Source: MGML01 sp964493985 (GTDB lineage: Bacteria > Chloroflexota > Dehalococcoidia > Dehalococcoidales > UBA2162). Taken from it: a stretch of DNA of 14,093 nt. The notes beneath the pieces are model-generated. The model was given only the letters and a program-made list of their open reading frames with translations, was not told where the DNA came from and made no database searches. A program made the translations under genes and the position numbers. The DNA is taken from the NCBI GenBank assembly GCA_964493985.1, contig CAZBQL010000080.1, positions 1 through 14,093 on the forward strand, given 5' to 3'. This document shows, piece after piece, positions 6,621 to 14,006 of the stretch. How positions within the stretch are numbered: the first letter of the stretch is position 1; each line of letters starts with the position of its first letter.

Positions 6621-6865
6621 AATGCGATGTTCCAGTGGCCGGCACACAGTAACCAGCCGGCCTTTGGGACTCTGGTTGGTAAGAGAGACTGGATTAACCA
6701 GAACCCCCGCTGGAACTGTCGCTTATCATCGCCATGGAAGATGAGGCACGCTGGATGATTGCCAGTAACCTCACTGATGAAAAGCAGGTGCCGATTTTCC
6801 CGGACTATATCTATGAGAGTGCTCTCAAGGAACTAAAGCCAGAGGCGGTCAACATAAACCATTGA
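6621..6865 (+). pseudogene. Remnant of a paralogous ABC substrate-binding protein gene
   Basis: Two blocks translate to parts of the intact protein that follows. Block 1 (about 6621-6707) reads G-N-A-M-F-Q-W-P-A-H-S-N-Q-P-A-F-G, then R-D-W-I-N-Q-N-P, matching V-W-S-V-Q-S-S-Q-P-G-Y-G...R-N-D-W-V-N-E-H-P of the intact gene. Block 2 (6716-6865, a different frame) reads L-S-L-I-I-A-M-E-D-E-A-R-W-M-I and continues to a stop at 6863-6865, matching the intact C-terminus nearly residue for residue; 6731-6759 is identical to 7726-7754. The junction at 6708-6715 has lost about 50 codons and shifts frame, and nothing recognisable of the first two thirds of the gene is seen upstream. This is a decayed tandem copy, most simply left by recombination or deletion, ending 11 bp before the intact gene's ATG. 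Confidence 0.88.
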
Positions 6866-6876
6866 AGAATATTAAG

Positions 6877-7860
6877 ATGAAGAAGGCTTTGTGCATCACA
6901 TTAGTGACACTCGTTGGATTCACGTTTGAATTTGGCTTATCGTCTTGCTCCAGAAGTGTGGAATCGCTTTCTTATGCCGCCATAACAGCTCCATCAGCCG
7001 CCCCGGTGTACATCGCCCAGAATCAAGGCTTATTTAAGGCCAATGGTCTCAATGTGGAGATAAAAGAGTATCCAACTGGTGTGGCGACAACTGAAGCTCT
7101 GTTGCAGGGTGAAGTGGAAGTAGCCTGGTCGGCCGAGTTACCCTTTATCACAAGGGCGTTTGCCAAAGAAGAAATCAGCATCATAGCTGTGTCCACCAGG
7201 TTCAGCGACCAGTACCTATTCGGACTGAAAGACCACGGCATTGAAAATATCTCCGATCTCAAAGGAAAGAGAATAGGTGTTCCCATAAAGACTATTGCCG
7301 AGTTTTACCTGGGCCGTCTTCTTGAATTGAACAGTATGAACATAAAGGATGTATCTCTCGTCAATGTTCTGCCTCCCGAGTCCGTTGATACTTTGACCGG
7401 CGGTAACCTTGACGGGGTGGTTACCTGGGAACCTTACGCCGGCAATATAAAGAAGCAGATAGCAGATAAAGTTGTAGTCTGGTCGGTGCAGAGCAGCCAG
7501 CCGGGATATGGTGTTATCATAGCCAGAAACGACTGGGTAAACGAACACCCAAAGACGGTCATTCGATTCTTAGAGTCGCTGGCTCAAGCGGAGAGCTTCA
7601 TCGACAATAACTCCGAAACGGCTAAACGTATTGTACAAGAGCGGATTAATTATAATGATGCCTCCATGAATACATTCTGGTCTGAGAACCAGTTTCCTCT
7701 TTCACTTGATCAGTCTCTCATTACAGCCATGGAAGATGAGGCACGCTGGATGATAAGTAGCAACCTGACAACCGAAAAACAAGTCCCGAATTTCAATGAT
7801 TATATTTACGAAGATGGACTAAAAGCAGTGAAACCGGACGCGGTGAACTTTATCCGCTAA
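6877..7860 (+). CDS. ABC-type substrate-binding lipoprotein (NMT1/SsuA-like)
   Basis: From ATG 6877 the product is 327 residues. A signal peptide (M-K-K, then a hydrophobic stretch) ends in lipobox L21-S-S-C24, so it is an anchored lipoprotein. The mature part is a type II periplasmic-binding fold of the NMT1/SsuA/TauA group: A-A-P-V-Y-I-A-Q-N-Q-G-L-F near the start, G-x-A-T-T-E-A-L-L-Q-G-E-V-E-V, D-L-K-G-K-R-I-G-V-P in the middle, and G-G-N-L-D-G-V-V-T-W-E-P-Y at the hinge side. These bind sulfonates, nitrate or pyrimidine-like ligands; the ligand here is unknown. A TTG at 6862 extends the frame but overlaps the pseudogene stop; ATG 6877 gives a clean signal peptide. No permease or ATPase gene is in reach; instead a histidine kinase starts 11 bp later, so it may serve as the kinase's ligand sensor. 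Confidence 0.9.
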   Translation: MKKALCITLVTLVGFTFEFGLSSCSRSVESLSYAAITAPSAAPVYIAQNQGLFKANGLNVEIKEYPTGVATTEALLQGEVEVAWSAELPFITRAFAKEEISIIAVSTRFSDQYLFGLKDHGIENISDLKGKRIGVPIKTIAEFYLGRLLELNSMNIKDVSLVNVLPPESVDTLTGGNLDGVVTWEPYAGNIKKQIADKVVVWSVQSSQPGYGVIIARNDWVNEHPKTVIRFLESLAQAESFIDNNSETAKRIVQERINYNDASMNTFWSENQFPLSLDQSLITAMEDEARWMISSNLTTEKQVPNFNDYIYEDGLKAVKPDAVNFIR

Positions 7861-7871
7861 AGGCATGTATT

Positions 7872-9647
7872 ATGAGAATAAAAACTCAATTTTTGGTGAC
7901 GATGTTTCTCTTCGGTACCGTGCTGGCAGCCATTGCTGCATCGGCTCTGGTCACGAATCACCTGGTGAAAAAAACCAGTGAACAGGAAAATATCGCCGGT
8001 GATATAGCCCAGGGAGCCAGCGAGTTGAGTTACCTGGCGAACGACTATGTCATTTTCCAAGAAAGTCAACAACTTGAAAGGTGGCAGTCCAGGTTTGCCT
8101 CGTTCTCCAATGATGTGTCTCTGCTTGAAGTTGATAACCCGGAACAACAAGCACTGGTCCGCAATATACAGGCAAACTCGCAGAGATTGGAAGATGTATT
8201 CGACAGCGTGGTGTCTGCTATTGGAACTTCGNNNNNNNNNNNNNNNNNNNNNNNNNNNNNNNNNNNNNNNNNNNNNNNNNNNNNNNNNNNNNNNNNNNNN
8301 NNNNNNNNNNNNNNNNNNNNNNNNNNNNNNNTGGCAAGGCTCCAGGACGGGACCGCCGTTATCGGCAGCGGTGACCTTGATTTCAGGATTGAAGAAAAAG
8401 GGAATGATGAAATCGGAGACCTTTCCCGCGCGGTAAACCGGATGACCACGAACCTCAAGACCATAACCGCTTCCAAGACTGACCTGGAAAGAGAAATAGC
8501 CAAGCGTAGCGAGGTAGAAGAAGAGTTACGGATATCTAACGAACATCTGCAAGACCAGGCGCAAAAGCTGGAAGAAGAAATAGATGAGCGAAAAAAGTCG
8601 GAGGAAGCTCTAAGGCAGAGTGAGGAACGATTCCGGGCATTGAGTGAGACATCTCCTGTTGGAGTGGGTGTGAGTTCGTCGGAGGGAGTTCTCCTCTATA
8701 CCAACCCATCTTACGAATTAATTCTGGGGTACGAGCGCGGCGAACTTGTTGGCAGAAAAGCCTCAAGCCTCTACTGGAATCCCAATGACAGGCAATCCTG
8801 GGTTAGTTCCATGAATGAAAATGGAGTTATCCGAGATTTCGAGACAAGACTGAAGAAAAAGGATGGTACTCCAGTCTGGGTCTCGATAAATGTTACACCA
8901 ATATTGTACGTCGGTGAGCGAGCGGTGATGGGCACGATTCAAGATATAACCGCACGCAAAAAAACCGATGAATTGAAAGACGATTTTATCGGTATGGTCT
9001 CCCACGAGCTTCGTACGCCTTTGACAGTTTTCCTGAGCTCCGTCCAGGTGGCTATGATCGAAGAAATAAGTAAAGAAGAAATCCGTGAGCTTCTCGAGGA
9101 CGCTGTTACCAGCGCAAAATCGATGGCCCATCTGGTAGACAATATGATCGAATTATCTCGCTACCAGGCTAATAGATTATCCCTTAATACCAGAATGATG
9201 GATGTTGCAGCCGTTACCAGAGAAGTTATTACCAGAGAACGTACCGAAAAAGGCCACGATTTCCTAGTAGATATAGATGAAGATTTGCCGTTACTGAAGG
9301 CTGACCAGGTCAGGCTGGAACTGGTACTCAAAAATCTAATAAATAATGCAATAAAGTATTCACCTCCAAAAACACAAATCCATATTTCGGCTAAAAAGGA
9401 TGGTGCATTTATCATGATAGGCGTCACTGACCAGGGAGAAGGACTATCTCAAGCTGATCAAGCGAAGCTATTTCAATCATTCGAACGCTTGAGAGAGACT
9501 TCATTGACTAACCCGGGGTTAGGACTCGGTCTGCTGGTGTGCCAGCGACTGGTCGAGGCCCATGGGGGTAGAATCTGGGCTGAGTCGGAGATAGGTCACG
9601 GCTCAACTTTCTGGTTTACACTGCCGGTGAATCAAGGAACGCCCTGA
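7872..9647 (+). CDS. Membrane sensor histidine kinase (HAMP-PAS-HisKA-HATPase), interrupted by a gap
   Basis: The N-terminus has one membrane helix (about residues 7-27) followed by an extracytoplasmic helical sensor region. The assembly gap (8232-8331) takes the end of that region and presumably the second membrane helix. After the gap come the C-terminal part of a HAMP domain (G-S-G-D-L-D-F-R-I...D-E-I-G-D-L-S-R-A-V-N), a charged coiled coil, a PAS domain (R-F-R-A-L-S-E-T-S-P to I-Q-D-I-T-A-R-K), the HisKA box S-H-E-L-R-T-P-L with the phospho-His (nominal H378), and the HATPase_c boxes N-L-I-N-N-A-I-K-Y-S, D-Q-G-E-G-L, F-E-R-L and G-L-G-L-G-L. The kinase is catalytically complete. It ends in TGA. 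No response regulator is in the window. The gene lies 11 bp after the substrate-binding lipoprotein, which probably supplies its signal. Numbering assumes a 100-base gap and may be wrong. Confidence 0.93.
   Translation: MRIKTQFLVTMFLFGTVLAAIAASALVTNHLVKKTSEQENIAGDIAQGASELSYLANDYVIFQESQQLERWQSRFASFSNDVSLLEVDNPEQQALVRNIQANSQRLEDVFDSVVSAIGTSXXXXXXXXXXXXXXXXXXXXXXXXXXXXXXXXXXARLQDGTAVIGSGDLDFRIEEKGNDEIGDLSRAVNRMTTNLKTITASKTDLEREIAKRSEVEEELRISNEHLQDQAQKLEEEIDERKKSEEALRQSEERFRALSETSPVGVGVSSSEGVLLYTNPSYELILGYERGELVGRKASSLYWNPNDRQSWVSSMNENGVIRDFETRLKKKDGTPVWVSINVTPILYVGERAVMGTIQDITARKKTDELKDDFIGMVSHELRTPLTVFLSSVQVAMIEEISKEEIRELLEDAVTSAKSMAHLVDNMIELSRYQANRLSLNTRMMDVAAVTREVITRERTEKGHDFLVDIDEDLPLLKADQVRLELVLKNLINNAIKYSPPKTQIHISAKKDGAFIMIGVTDQGEGLSQADQAKLFQSFERLRETSLTNPGLGLGLLVCQRLVEAHGGRIWAESEIGHGSTFWFTLPVNQGTP
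8232..8331. other. Assembly gap (100 N) inside the histidine kinase gene
   Basis: Exactly 100 N, so the true length is unknown. The frame before and after the gap agrees with one kinase gene only if about 101 bases (modulo 3) are missing, consistent with an arbitrary gap length. Confidence 0.97.
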
Positions 9648-9714
9648 GTGTTATCCTTTATCAAGCAGTTTTAATGTGATATTAGCCTGTACATGATATA
9701 TATCGCTTACAAAC

Positions 9715-9763
9715 ACCACCTCCCGTACTAAAATTAATCGTGTGTCCTCATTGAGGAGGTGGT
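9715..9763 (+). promoter_or_regulatory. Inverted repeat masking the Shine-Dalgarno of the molybdoprotein gene
   Basis: ACCACCTCC (9715-9723) is the exact complement of GGAGGTGGT (9755-9763), the latter containing the Shine-Dalgarno of the ATG at 9766. The loop is 31 bases. A second, mutually exclusive hairpin, TCCTC-ATT-GAGGA (9745-9757), also covers the Shine-Dalgarno core. Either fold would hide the ribosome binding site. A role in translational control (sensor RNA, thermosensor or protein site) is inference. Confidence 0.5.
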
Positions 9764-9765
9764 AC

Positions 9766-10461
9766 ATGAGGAGAGAGATAGCCCTTCCCATGCTGCTTGT
9801 TTCAGCGGTATTTGGGTTGATTATCCTGTCAACAGGTTGTAGCCAGAAAGAACAGGTAATAGAAGATCTCAAGCCGGTAGAAATAAAAGAATATCAAGGC
9901 GAAAATCTCTCATCCATTGATGATTTCTATATGAACGCCATAGCCGGTACTCAATACATTGATATTGATCAATACCGTCTTCGTGTCACGGGGCTTGTAG
10001 AAAAACCAATCGAGTACGCTTACGATGAGGTAATCAACGTATATCAGAATTACGAGAAGGTTGTAACGTTAAACTGTGTGGAAGGGTGGAGTGTGAAAAT
10101 TCTCTGGGAAGGCTTCATGTTACGTGACCTTGTCGCTGATGCTAATCCGCTGCCAGAAGTTACCACAACAATTTTAAAGGCTTATGATGGATACTCAACA
10201 TCTTTTCCGATCGAATATATCATGGATAACGATATCCTGGTGGCCTACAGGATGAATGGCGTAGACCTGCCACCGGAGAGAGGCTTTCCTTTCCAACTGG
10301 TTGCCGAAAGCAAGTGGGGGTACAAGTGGATTAAATGGGTAACCTCTATCGAGTTATCTGACAAAGGATATTACGGCTACTGGGAAAGTAGAGGCTATTC
10401 TAACAGCGGTAACCTGGACGAGTATTATTTCGACCCAACATTTGATATGACTTTGCCCTGA
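9766..10461 (+). CDS. Molybdopterin-dependent oxidoreductase lipoprotein (sulfite-oxidase fold)
   Basis: This 231-residue protein is an Oxidored_molyb (sulfite oxidase/YedY-like) domain behind a short export signal. The start ATG 9766 follows GAGGAGGTGG at 9753-9762. The signal has R2-R3, a hydrophobic core and a lipobox-like L-S-T-G-C25 (Ser at -3 is unusual). The domain shows V-T-G-L-V-E-K-P (the strand entering the fold), the molybdenum-ligand Cys in V-T-L-N-C104-V-E-G-W-S-V, I-L-W-E-G-F, and a C-terminal W-G-Y-K-W-I-K-W-V. It lies directly upstream of MsrP, with which it shares the fold but not close sequence. Its substrate is unknown; it may be a second export-folded molybdoenzyme using the same electron source, or an electron partner. 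It ends in TGA. Confidence 0.88.
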   Translation: MRREIALPMLLVSAVFGLIILSTGCSQKEQVIEDLKPVEIKEYQGENLSSIDDFYMNAIAGTQYIDIDQYRLRVTGLVEKPIEYAYDEVINVYQNYEKVVTLNCVEGWSVKILWEGFMLRDLVADANPLPEVTTTILKAYDGYSTSFPIEYIMDNDILVAYRMNGVDLPPERGFPFQLVAESKWGYKWIKWVTSIELSDKGYYGYWESRGYSNSGNLDEYYFDPTFDMTLP

Positions 10462-10538
10462 TTGCGAGAGTGTTATTCTTGACTTAGGTTCGTTCTGTAA
10501 AGGACAATTATCAATAGAGGATATTGAGGAGGCAGGAA

Positions 10539-11519
10539 ATGTCTAACCTGGAATCAAGGTCGCATTTGCCACCAACACATCCAACAACATATACCAAATC
10601 TCTGAGGGATGAAATCACTCCTGAACCACTCTACATATCACGCCGTCTTTTTATCGCCGGATTAGGAGCTCTTTCGGCTACCGCATTCCTTTCCGCCTGT
10701 ACTCCTTTTTCTGCATCGAACATGACATCACAAGACGGAGATGAGACGATACCAGGCAACTCTGACAACTTGACTAACGATTTAACTCCTTATGATGATA
10801 TCGCGAATTACAATAATTTTTACGAATTTACATACGGTAAGGAAGGGATAGCTGAACTTGCGGAGAATTTCCAGACGTCTCCCTGGACTGTTTCAGTGGG
10901 AGGCCTGGTTGATAATCCAGGTGATTATTCTATCGAAGATTTGATAAAAAAATACCCACCCGAAGAGCGTATCTACCGGATGAGATGTGTCGAAGCATGG
11001 TCGATGGTGATACCCTGGACAGGCTTTCCCCTGTATAAACTACTCGCAGACGTAAAACCTCAGCCTGAGGCCAGGTTTGTAAGGTTTGAGAGTTTTTACG
11101 ACCCGGCACAAATGCCCGGAGATAAGTCGCTACCCTTCCCTTACTACGAAGGTCTACGATTGGATGAAGCAAACCATGATCTGACCATATTAGCAACAGG
11201 ACTGTATGATAAACCATTACCCCGGCAGGACGGTGCGCCAATACGACTCGTTGTACCCTGGAAATACGGATTTAAAAGTGCTAAATCCATTCAGCGTATT
11301 ACTCTCCTGCCCGATATGCCGTCTACCTTCTGGTCGGACTTATCACCGAATGAATACGGATTTTATGCCAATGTAAATCCAAACGTCGATCATCCACGAT
11401 GGTCCCAATCTACCGAAAGACGAATCGGCGAATTGAAACGCCGTCCTACTTTAATGTTTAATGGATACGATGAAGTGGCATCACTTTACGAAGGAATGGA
11501 TCTAAGAAAATTCTTTTAA
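10539..11519 (+). CDS. msrP: MsrP (YedY)-like molybdopterin methionine-sulfoxide reductase catalytic subunit
   Basis: ATG 10539 follows GAGGAGG (10526-10532) and gives 326 residues. A Tat signal S34-R35-R36-L-F-I is followed by a perfect lipobox L51-S-A-C54, so the mature enzyme may be a lipoprotein; E. coli MsrP is a soluble periplasmic protein. The catalytic domain has P-W-T-V-x-V-G-G-L-V-D-N-P, the Mo-ligand Cys in M-R-C150-V-E-A-W-S-M-V-I-P-W-T-G-F, L-P-F-P-Y-Y-E-G-L-R, V-P-W-K-Y-G-F-K-S, and the family C-terminus N-G-Y-D-E-V-A-S-L-Y-E-G-M-D-L-R-K-F-F. In E. coli MsrP repairs oxidised methionine in envelope proteins using electrons from MsrQ. The msrQ-like gene follows immediately with overlap or near contact, supporting the pair. 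Confidence 0.94.
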   Translation: MSNLESRSHLPPTHPTTYTKSLRDEITPEPLYISRRLFIAGLGALSATAFLSACTPFSASNMTSQDGDETIPGNSDNLTNDLTPYDDIANYNNFYEFTYGKEGIAELAENFQTSPWTVSVGGLVDNPGDYSIEDLIKKYPPEERIYRMRCVEAWSMVIPWTGFPLYKLLADVKPQPEARFVRFESFYDPAQMPGDKSLPFPYYEGLRLDEANHDLTILATGLYDKPLPRQDGAPIRLVVPWKYGFKSAKSIQRITLLPDMPSTFWSDLSPNEYGFYANVNPNVDHPRWSQSTERRIGELKRRPTLMFNGYDEVASLYEGMDLRKFF

Positions 11520-12154
11520 CAAGAAGATGGAAGAATTTATTACTGCGGATTGCCCTGCATCTTGTCCTGTTGCTGCCGCTGGTCCTGCTGCTTATTAATT
11601 TTGCCCAGGACAATCTATCAGCTAATCCGGTAAGAGAAATCCAACTCCGTACCGGCAGTATAGCAATAAACATGTTGATGCTGTCACTTGCCTGTACCCC
11701 CATATACATCTTCACCGGATTTAAGCTGGTAATGAGACTCCGACGCCCACTGGGTCTGTATGCATTTTTTTACGCCATGCTTCATCTGATCAACTTTGTC
11801 TGGATAGATTACGGTTTCAATTTCTCGGTTTTAGGCGAAGACCTTTTTGAAAAGCGATATGCTATTGCCGGAATGGTCTCATTCCTGCTTCTTTTACCGC
11901 TGGCAGTAACGTCGTTCTTTAAACTCAGGCAAAAAATGGGTAAAGCGTGGCAGAAACTGCACTTCCTGGTTTATGCGGCGGGAATCGCTGCTGTAATCCA
12001 CTATATCTGGCAGACCAAGATAGGTATACTTATCCCGGTAATCTATGGAATCGTATTACTGCTTCTATTAATTATCCGGTTGCCTGCAGTGAGAAAATAC
12101 ATCGAAAACCACATCAGGCGGTCAAGTCGGCAAGTATCAACCGGTAATCAATAA
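11510..12154 (+). CDS. msrQ: MsrQ (YedZ)-like haem-binding membrane subunit; start codon uncertain
   Basis: The frame encodes the membrane electron donor of MsrP: about six hydrophobic helices of the ferric-reductase-like fold, with haem-ligand candidates H92 (M-L-H-L-I-N-F), H151 (K-L-H-F) and H164 (V-I-H-Y), and N-L-S-A-N-P-V-R-E-I-Q-L-R-T-G after helix 1, typical of MsrQ. Homology requires the upstream residues T-R-R-W-K-N-L-L-L-R-I-A-L-H. No ATG, GTG or TTG in frame lies between the stop at 11471 and TTG 11570, which would cut helix 1. I place the start provisionally at ATT 11510, which overlaps the msrP stop and would give 214 residues; CTG 11543 is another option. Translation by coupling to msrP is likely. 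An assembly error is also possible. Confidence 0.85.
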   Translation: MLLTRRWKNLLLRIALHLVLLLPLVLLLINFAQDNLSANPVREIQLRTGSIAINMLMLSLACTPIYIFTGFKLVMRLRRPLGLYAFFYAMLHLINFVWIDYGFNFSVLGEDLFEKRYAIAGMVSFLLLLPLAVTSFFKLRQKMGKAWQKLHFLVYAAGIAAVIHYIWQTKIGILIPVIYGIVLLLLLIIRLPAVRKYIENHIRRSSRQVSTGNQ

Positions 12155-12573
12155 TTCTTCCGGTTTCATGCCGAAAAAGTAGTGATATGGTTGAATACGG
12201 GCAATACTAGTACATACTACATATATAAAGTGAATAACTCTTGCGTGTCATTTCCTGTTAACCCGGACCGGTTAACCGATGTGTAAATATTATCAGCCAA
12301 AATACGATCTAAGATAGGGACTTTGGGCCAAATACCTGTCTGCTGGAATATTTAAGCCTGCTCCCATAATCATACCGAACACTTCGTAGATAGAAGATGC
12401 AAAATTTTTGATAGTGTTCCTTTTTCTACCGTCTTTCATTATAGACCCACACTTCCGTAAACAGTTTATTACATTGTATTGCATGTATTGTCTTGTGAAT
12501 GTGACTTTAGTATGAAACCAGGATTTATATTTCACAACATGTACCAAGAAGTATTCGAGTCGTGTTTAAGGTA
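12155..12573. other. Convergent intergenic region between msrQ and the methyltransferase gene
   Basis: Both flanking genes end here. No good intrinsic terminator was found. A GTTAAC-bearing imperfect palindrome (GTTAACC, six bases, GGTTAAC) lies near 12258-12277. A minus-strand frame (12439-12293, 48 codons) reads M-K-D-G-R-K-R-N and later M-G-A-G-L-N-I-P-A-D-R-Y; it has a protein-like look but no ribosome binding site and no family I know. It could be a gene remnant. Confidence 0.45.
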
Positions 12574-13287
12574 TCAATACTTTTCAATCACAAAAGTGCC
12601 GTAGCCTTCGTAATCTCTCCGAAACCTAAAATATGTTTCGTACCATTTTTTACACCACTCGAAGAGGTCCTGGTTATCAGGATTGCTTTTACAGGCAATG
12701 AGGTTCCTGCGGGCGCTCCACATGATATACCGTTCCCACTCGTTTTGCGTGTCGGTTGCCATTGAGGTTATAAAATATCCGTTATCGTAAAAAATTCTGT
12801 AAATGGTTTTTAACGGGAGTGTTTCTCCTTCGAATTCGATAAGCTCTGCCGGTGGTTCGTCGATCTTTGAATACCGGGTGCCGATAATCAGCTTACCACC
12901 AGGTTTGATATATTTTGCAAGCAGGTGAATGGTACTTTCAATGCCACCGAATTCTTCGCCGGATAAACAGGCAAAATCGTATTTTTTATCCGTCACCCAA
13001 TCAAGTACATCCGCGCAGATCAGGGTAATGTCTTTGATCCCTGCTTCTTTAAGACGTTTGTTCCCTTCATTAATAAATTCTTCGGATATATCTACCCCTG
13101 TACCTTTTATGCCGAATGCTTCATTCCATATCTTCAGCATTTCTCCATACCCGCAGCAAAGATCAAGAACACTTGTGTTTGAATCCATTCCTGCCGTATA
13201 TCCGATTTCGATGATCTTTTCAACAGGTGTCATGCTGATGAGATGCTGACTGCTTTCGATATTACTAATGATTGCTTTGTAATCCAT
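12574..13287 (-). CDS. SAM-dependent methyltransferase (class I)
   Basis: This 237-residue protein has a class I methyltransferase core: motif I V-L-D-L-C-C-G-Y-G-E (40-49), the acidic end of strand 2 in G-V-D-I-S (64-68), a C-A-D-V-L-D-W motif II (91-97), and L-A-K-Y-I-K-P-G-G-K-L-I-I-G as motif III. The C-terminal third is aromatic and charged (W-C-K-K-W-Y-E-T-Y-F-R-F-R-R) and probably forms the substrate cap. The acceptor, likely a small molecule, is unknown. AAAGGA sits seven bases before ATG 13287. The gene lies 84 bp after a dCMP deaminase on the same strand and may be co-transcribed with it. Confidence 0.9.
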   Translation of the reverse strand: MDYKAIISNIESSQHLISMTPVEKIIEIGYTAGMDSNTSVLDLCCGYGEMLKIWNEAFGIKGTGVDISEEFINEGNKRLKEAGIKDITLICADVLDWVTDKKYDFACLSGEEFGGIESTIHLLAKYIKPGGKLIIGTRYSKIDEPPAELIEFEGETLPLKTIYRIFYDNGYFITSMATDTQNEWERYIMWSARRNLIACKSNPDNQDLFEWCKKWYETYFRFRRDYEGYGTFVIEKY

Positions 13288-13371
13288 TTTGTATTCCTTT
13301 GAACCGATGATGCTTATTTATACCCGATATGTGTTGAATCTGGTAAGTGAATTTAAAGAAGGGAGTCTGGA

Positions 13372-13863
13372 TTAATACTCCTGTTGTTCATCATATTTGT
13401 ATACTAACTCAATACCGGCTTCCGCCAGTAGTTGTTCACTTTCTTCAGCAAGCTGGTATTTACGTTCACAAACTATTTTTTTAATACCGCAATTAATCAG
13501 CATCATCGCACAAGTCCGGCAGGGAGTCATTCTCTGGTAGAGAGTAGCACCTTCAATGGAGACCCCTCTTCTGGCGGCCTGGCAGATAGCATTCTGTTCA
13601 GCGTGCACTGTTCTTACACAATGCTCGCTTATCTCACCGTTTTCCTGGATAACTTTCTTCATTAAATGTCCTACATCATCGCAATGAGGCAGTCCGGCGG
13701 GAGACCCGACATATCCTGTCGCCAACACCTGTTTATCCCTGACAATCACGCAACCACTCTTGCCACGGTCGCAGGTGGCTCTCTTAGAAGCTGCGTCTGC
13801 CATTTCCAAGAAGTAGTCATCCCATGACGGACGAGCGGTGGTCGATCCATTATCTTTTACCAT
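13372..13863 (-). CDS. comEB: dCMP deaminase family protein (ComEB-like)
   Basis: This 163-residue zinc deaminase opens with R-P-S-W-D-D-Y-F-L-E-M-A (11-22), the usual dCMP deaminase start, and C31-D-R-G-K-S-G-C-V-I-V-R-D. The catalytic zinc site is intact: H87-A-E89 (H-A-E-Q-N-A-I) with E89 as the proton shuttle, and P114-C115-R-T-C118-A-M-M-L. H-C-V-R-T-V just before the H-A-E is typical of the dCMP group rather than cytidine deaminase. The enzyme turns dCMP into dUMP for thymidylate synthesis. The first methionine is set by GGAG (minus strand) seven bases upstream. It is probably the upstream gene of a pair with the methyltransferase. Confidence 0.93.
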   Translation of the reverse strand: MVKDNGSTTARPSWDDYFLEMADAASKRATCDRGKSGCVIVRDKQVLATGYVGSPAGLPHCDDVGHLMKKVIQENGEISEHCVRTVHAEQNAICQAARRGVSIEGATLYQRMTPCRTCAMMLINCGIKKIVCERKYQLAEESEQLLAEAGIELVYKYDEQQEY

Positions 13864-13978
13864 GTCTTTCTCCAGGTTTTGATTTTTTCATACGTCTATT
13901 GTTCAAACGACTGTGTACTGTCTTTCTTGAGCACAGTATATTCAAGTCTCTTTCCGATTTCAATACAATTTGGGCAGT

Positions 13979-14006
13979 AAAAAACCGGCTTTATTACCAG
14001 TCGGTT
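13979..14006 (-). terminator. Putative minus-strand rho-independent terminator
   Basis: On the minus strand AACCGAC (14006-14000) pairs with GCCGGTT (13989-13983), seven positions with one A-C mismatch and a 10-base loop, and is followed by further T to 13979. It would end a gene lying to the right of the window, upstream of the dCMP deaminase. Confidence 0.42.

Noticed and set aside
6600..6700. Riboswitch (cobalamin-like or TPP-like) upstream of the binding-protein gene
   Set aside because: A few GC-rich paired strings looked suggestive, but the stretch aligns codon by codon with the intact downstream gene, so it is a coding remnant; no conserved riboswitch core was found.
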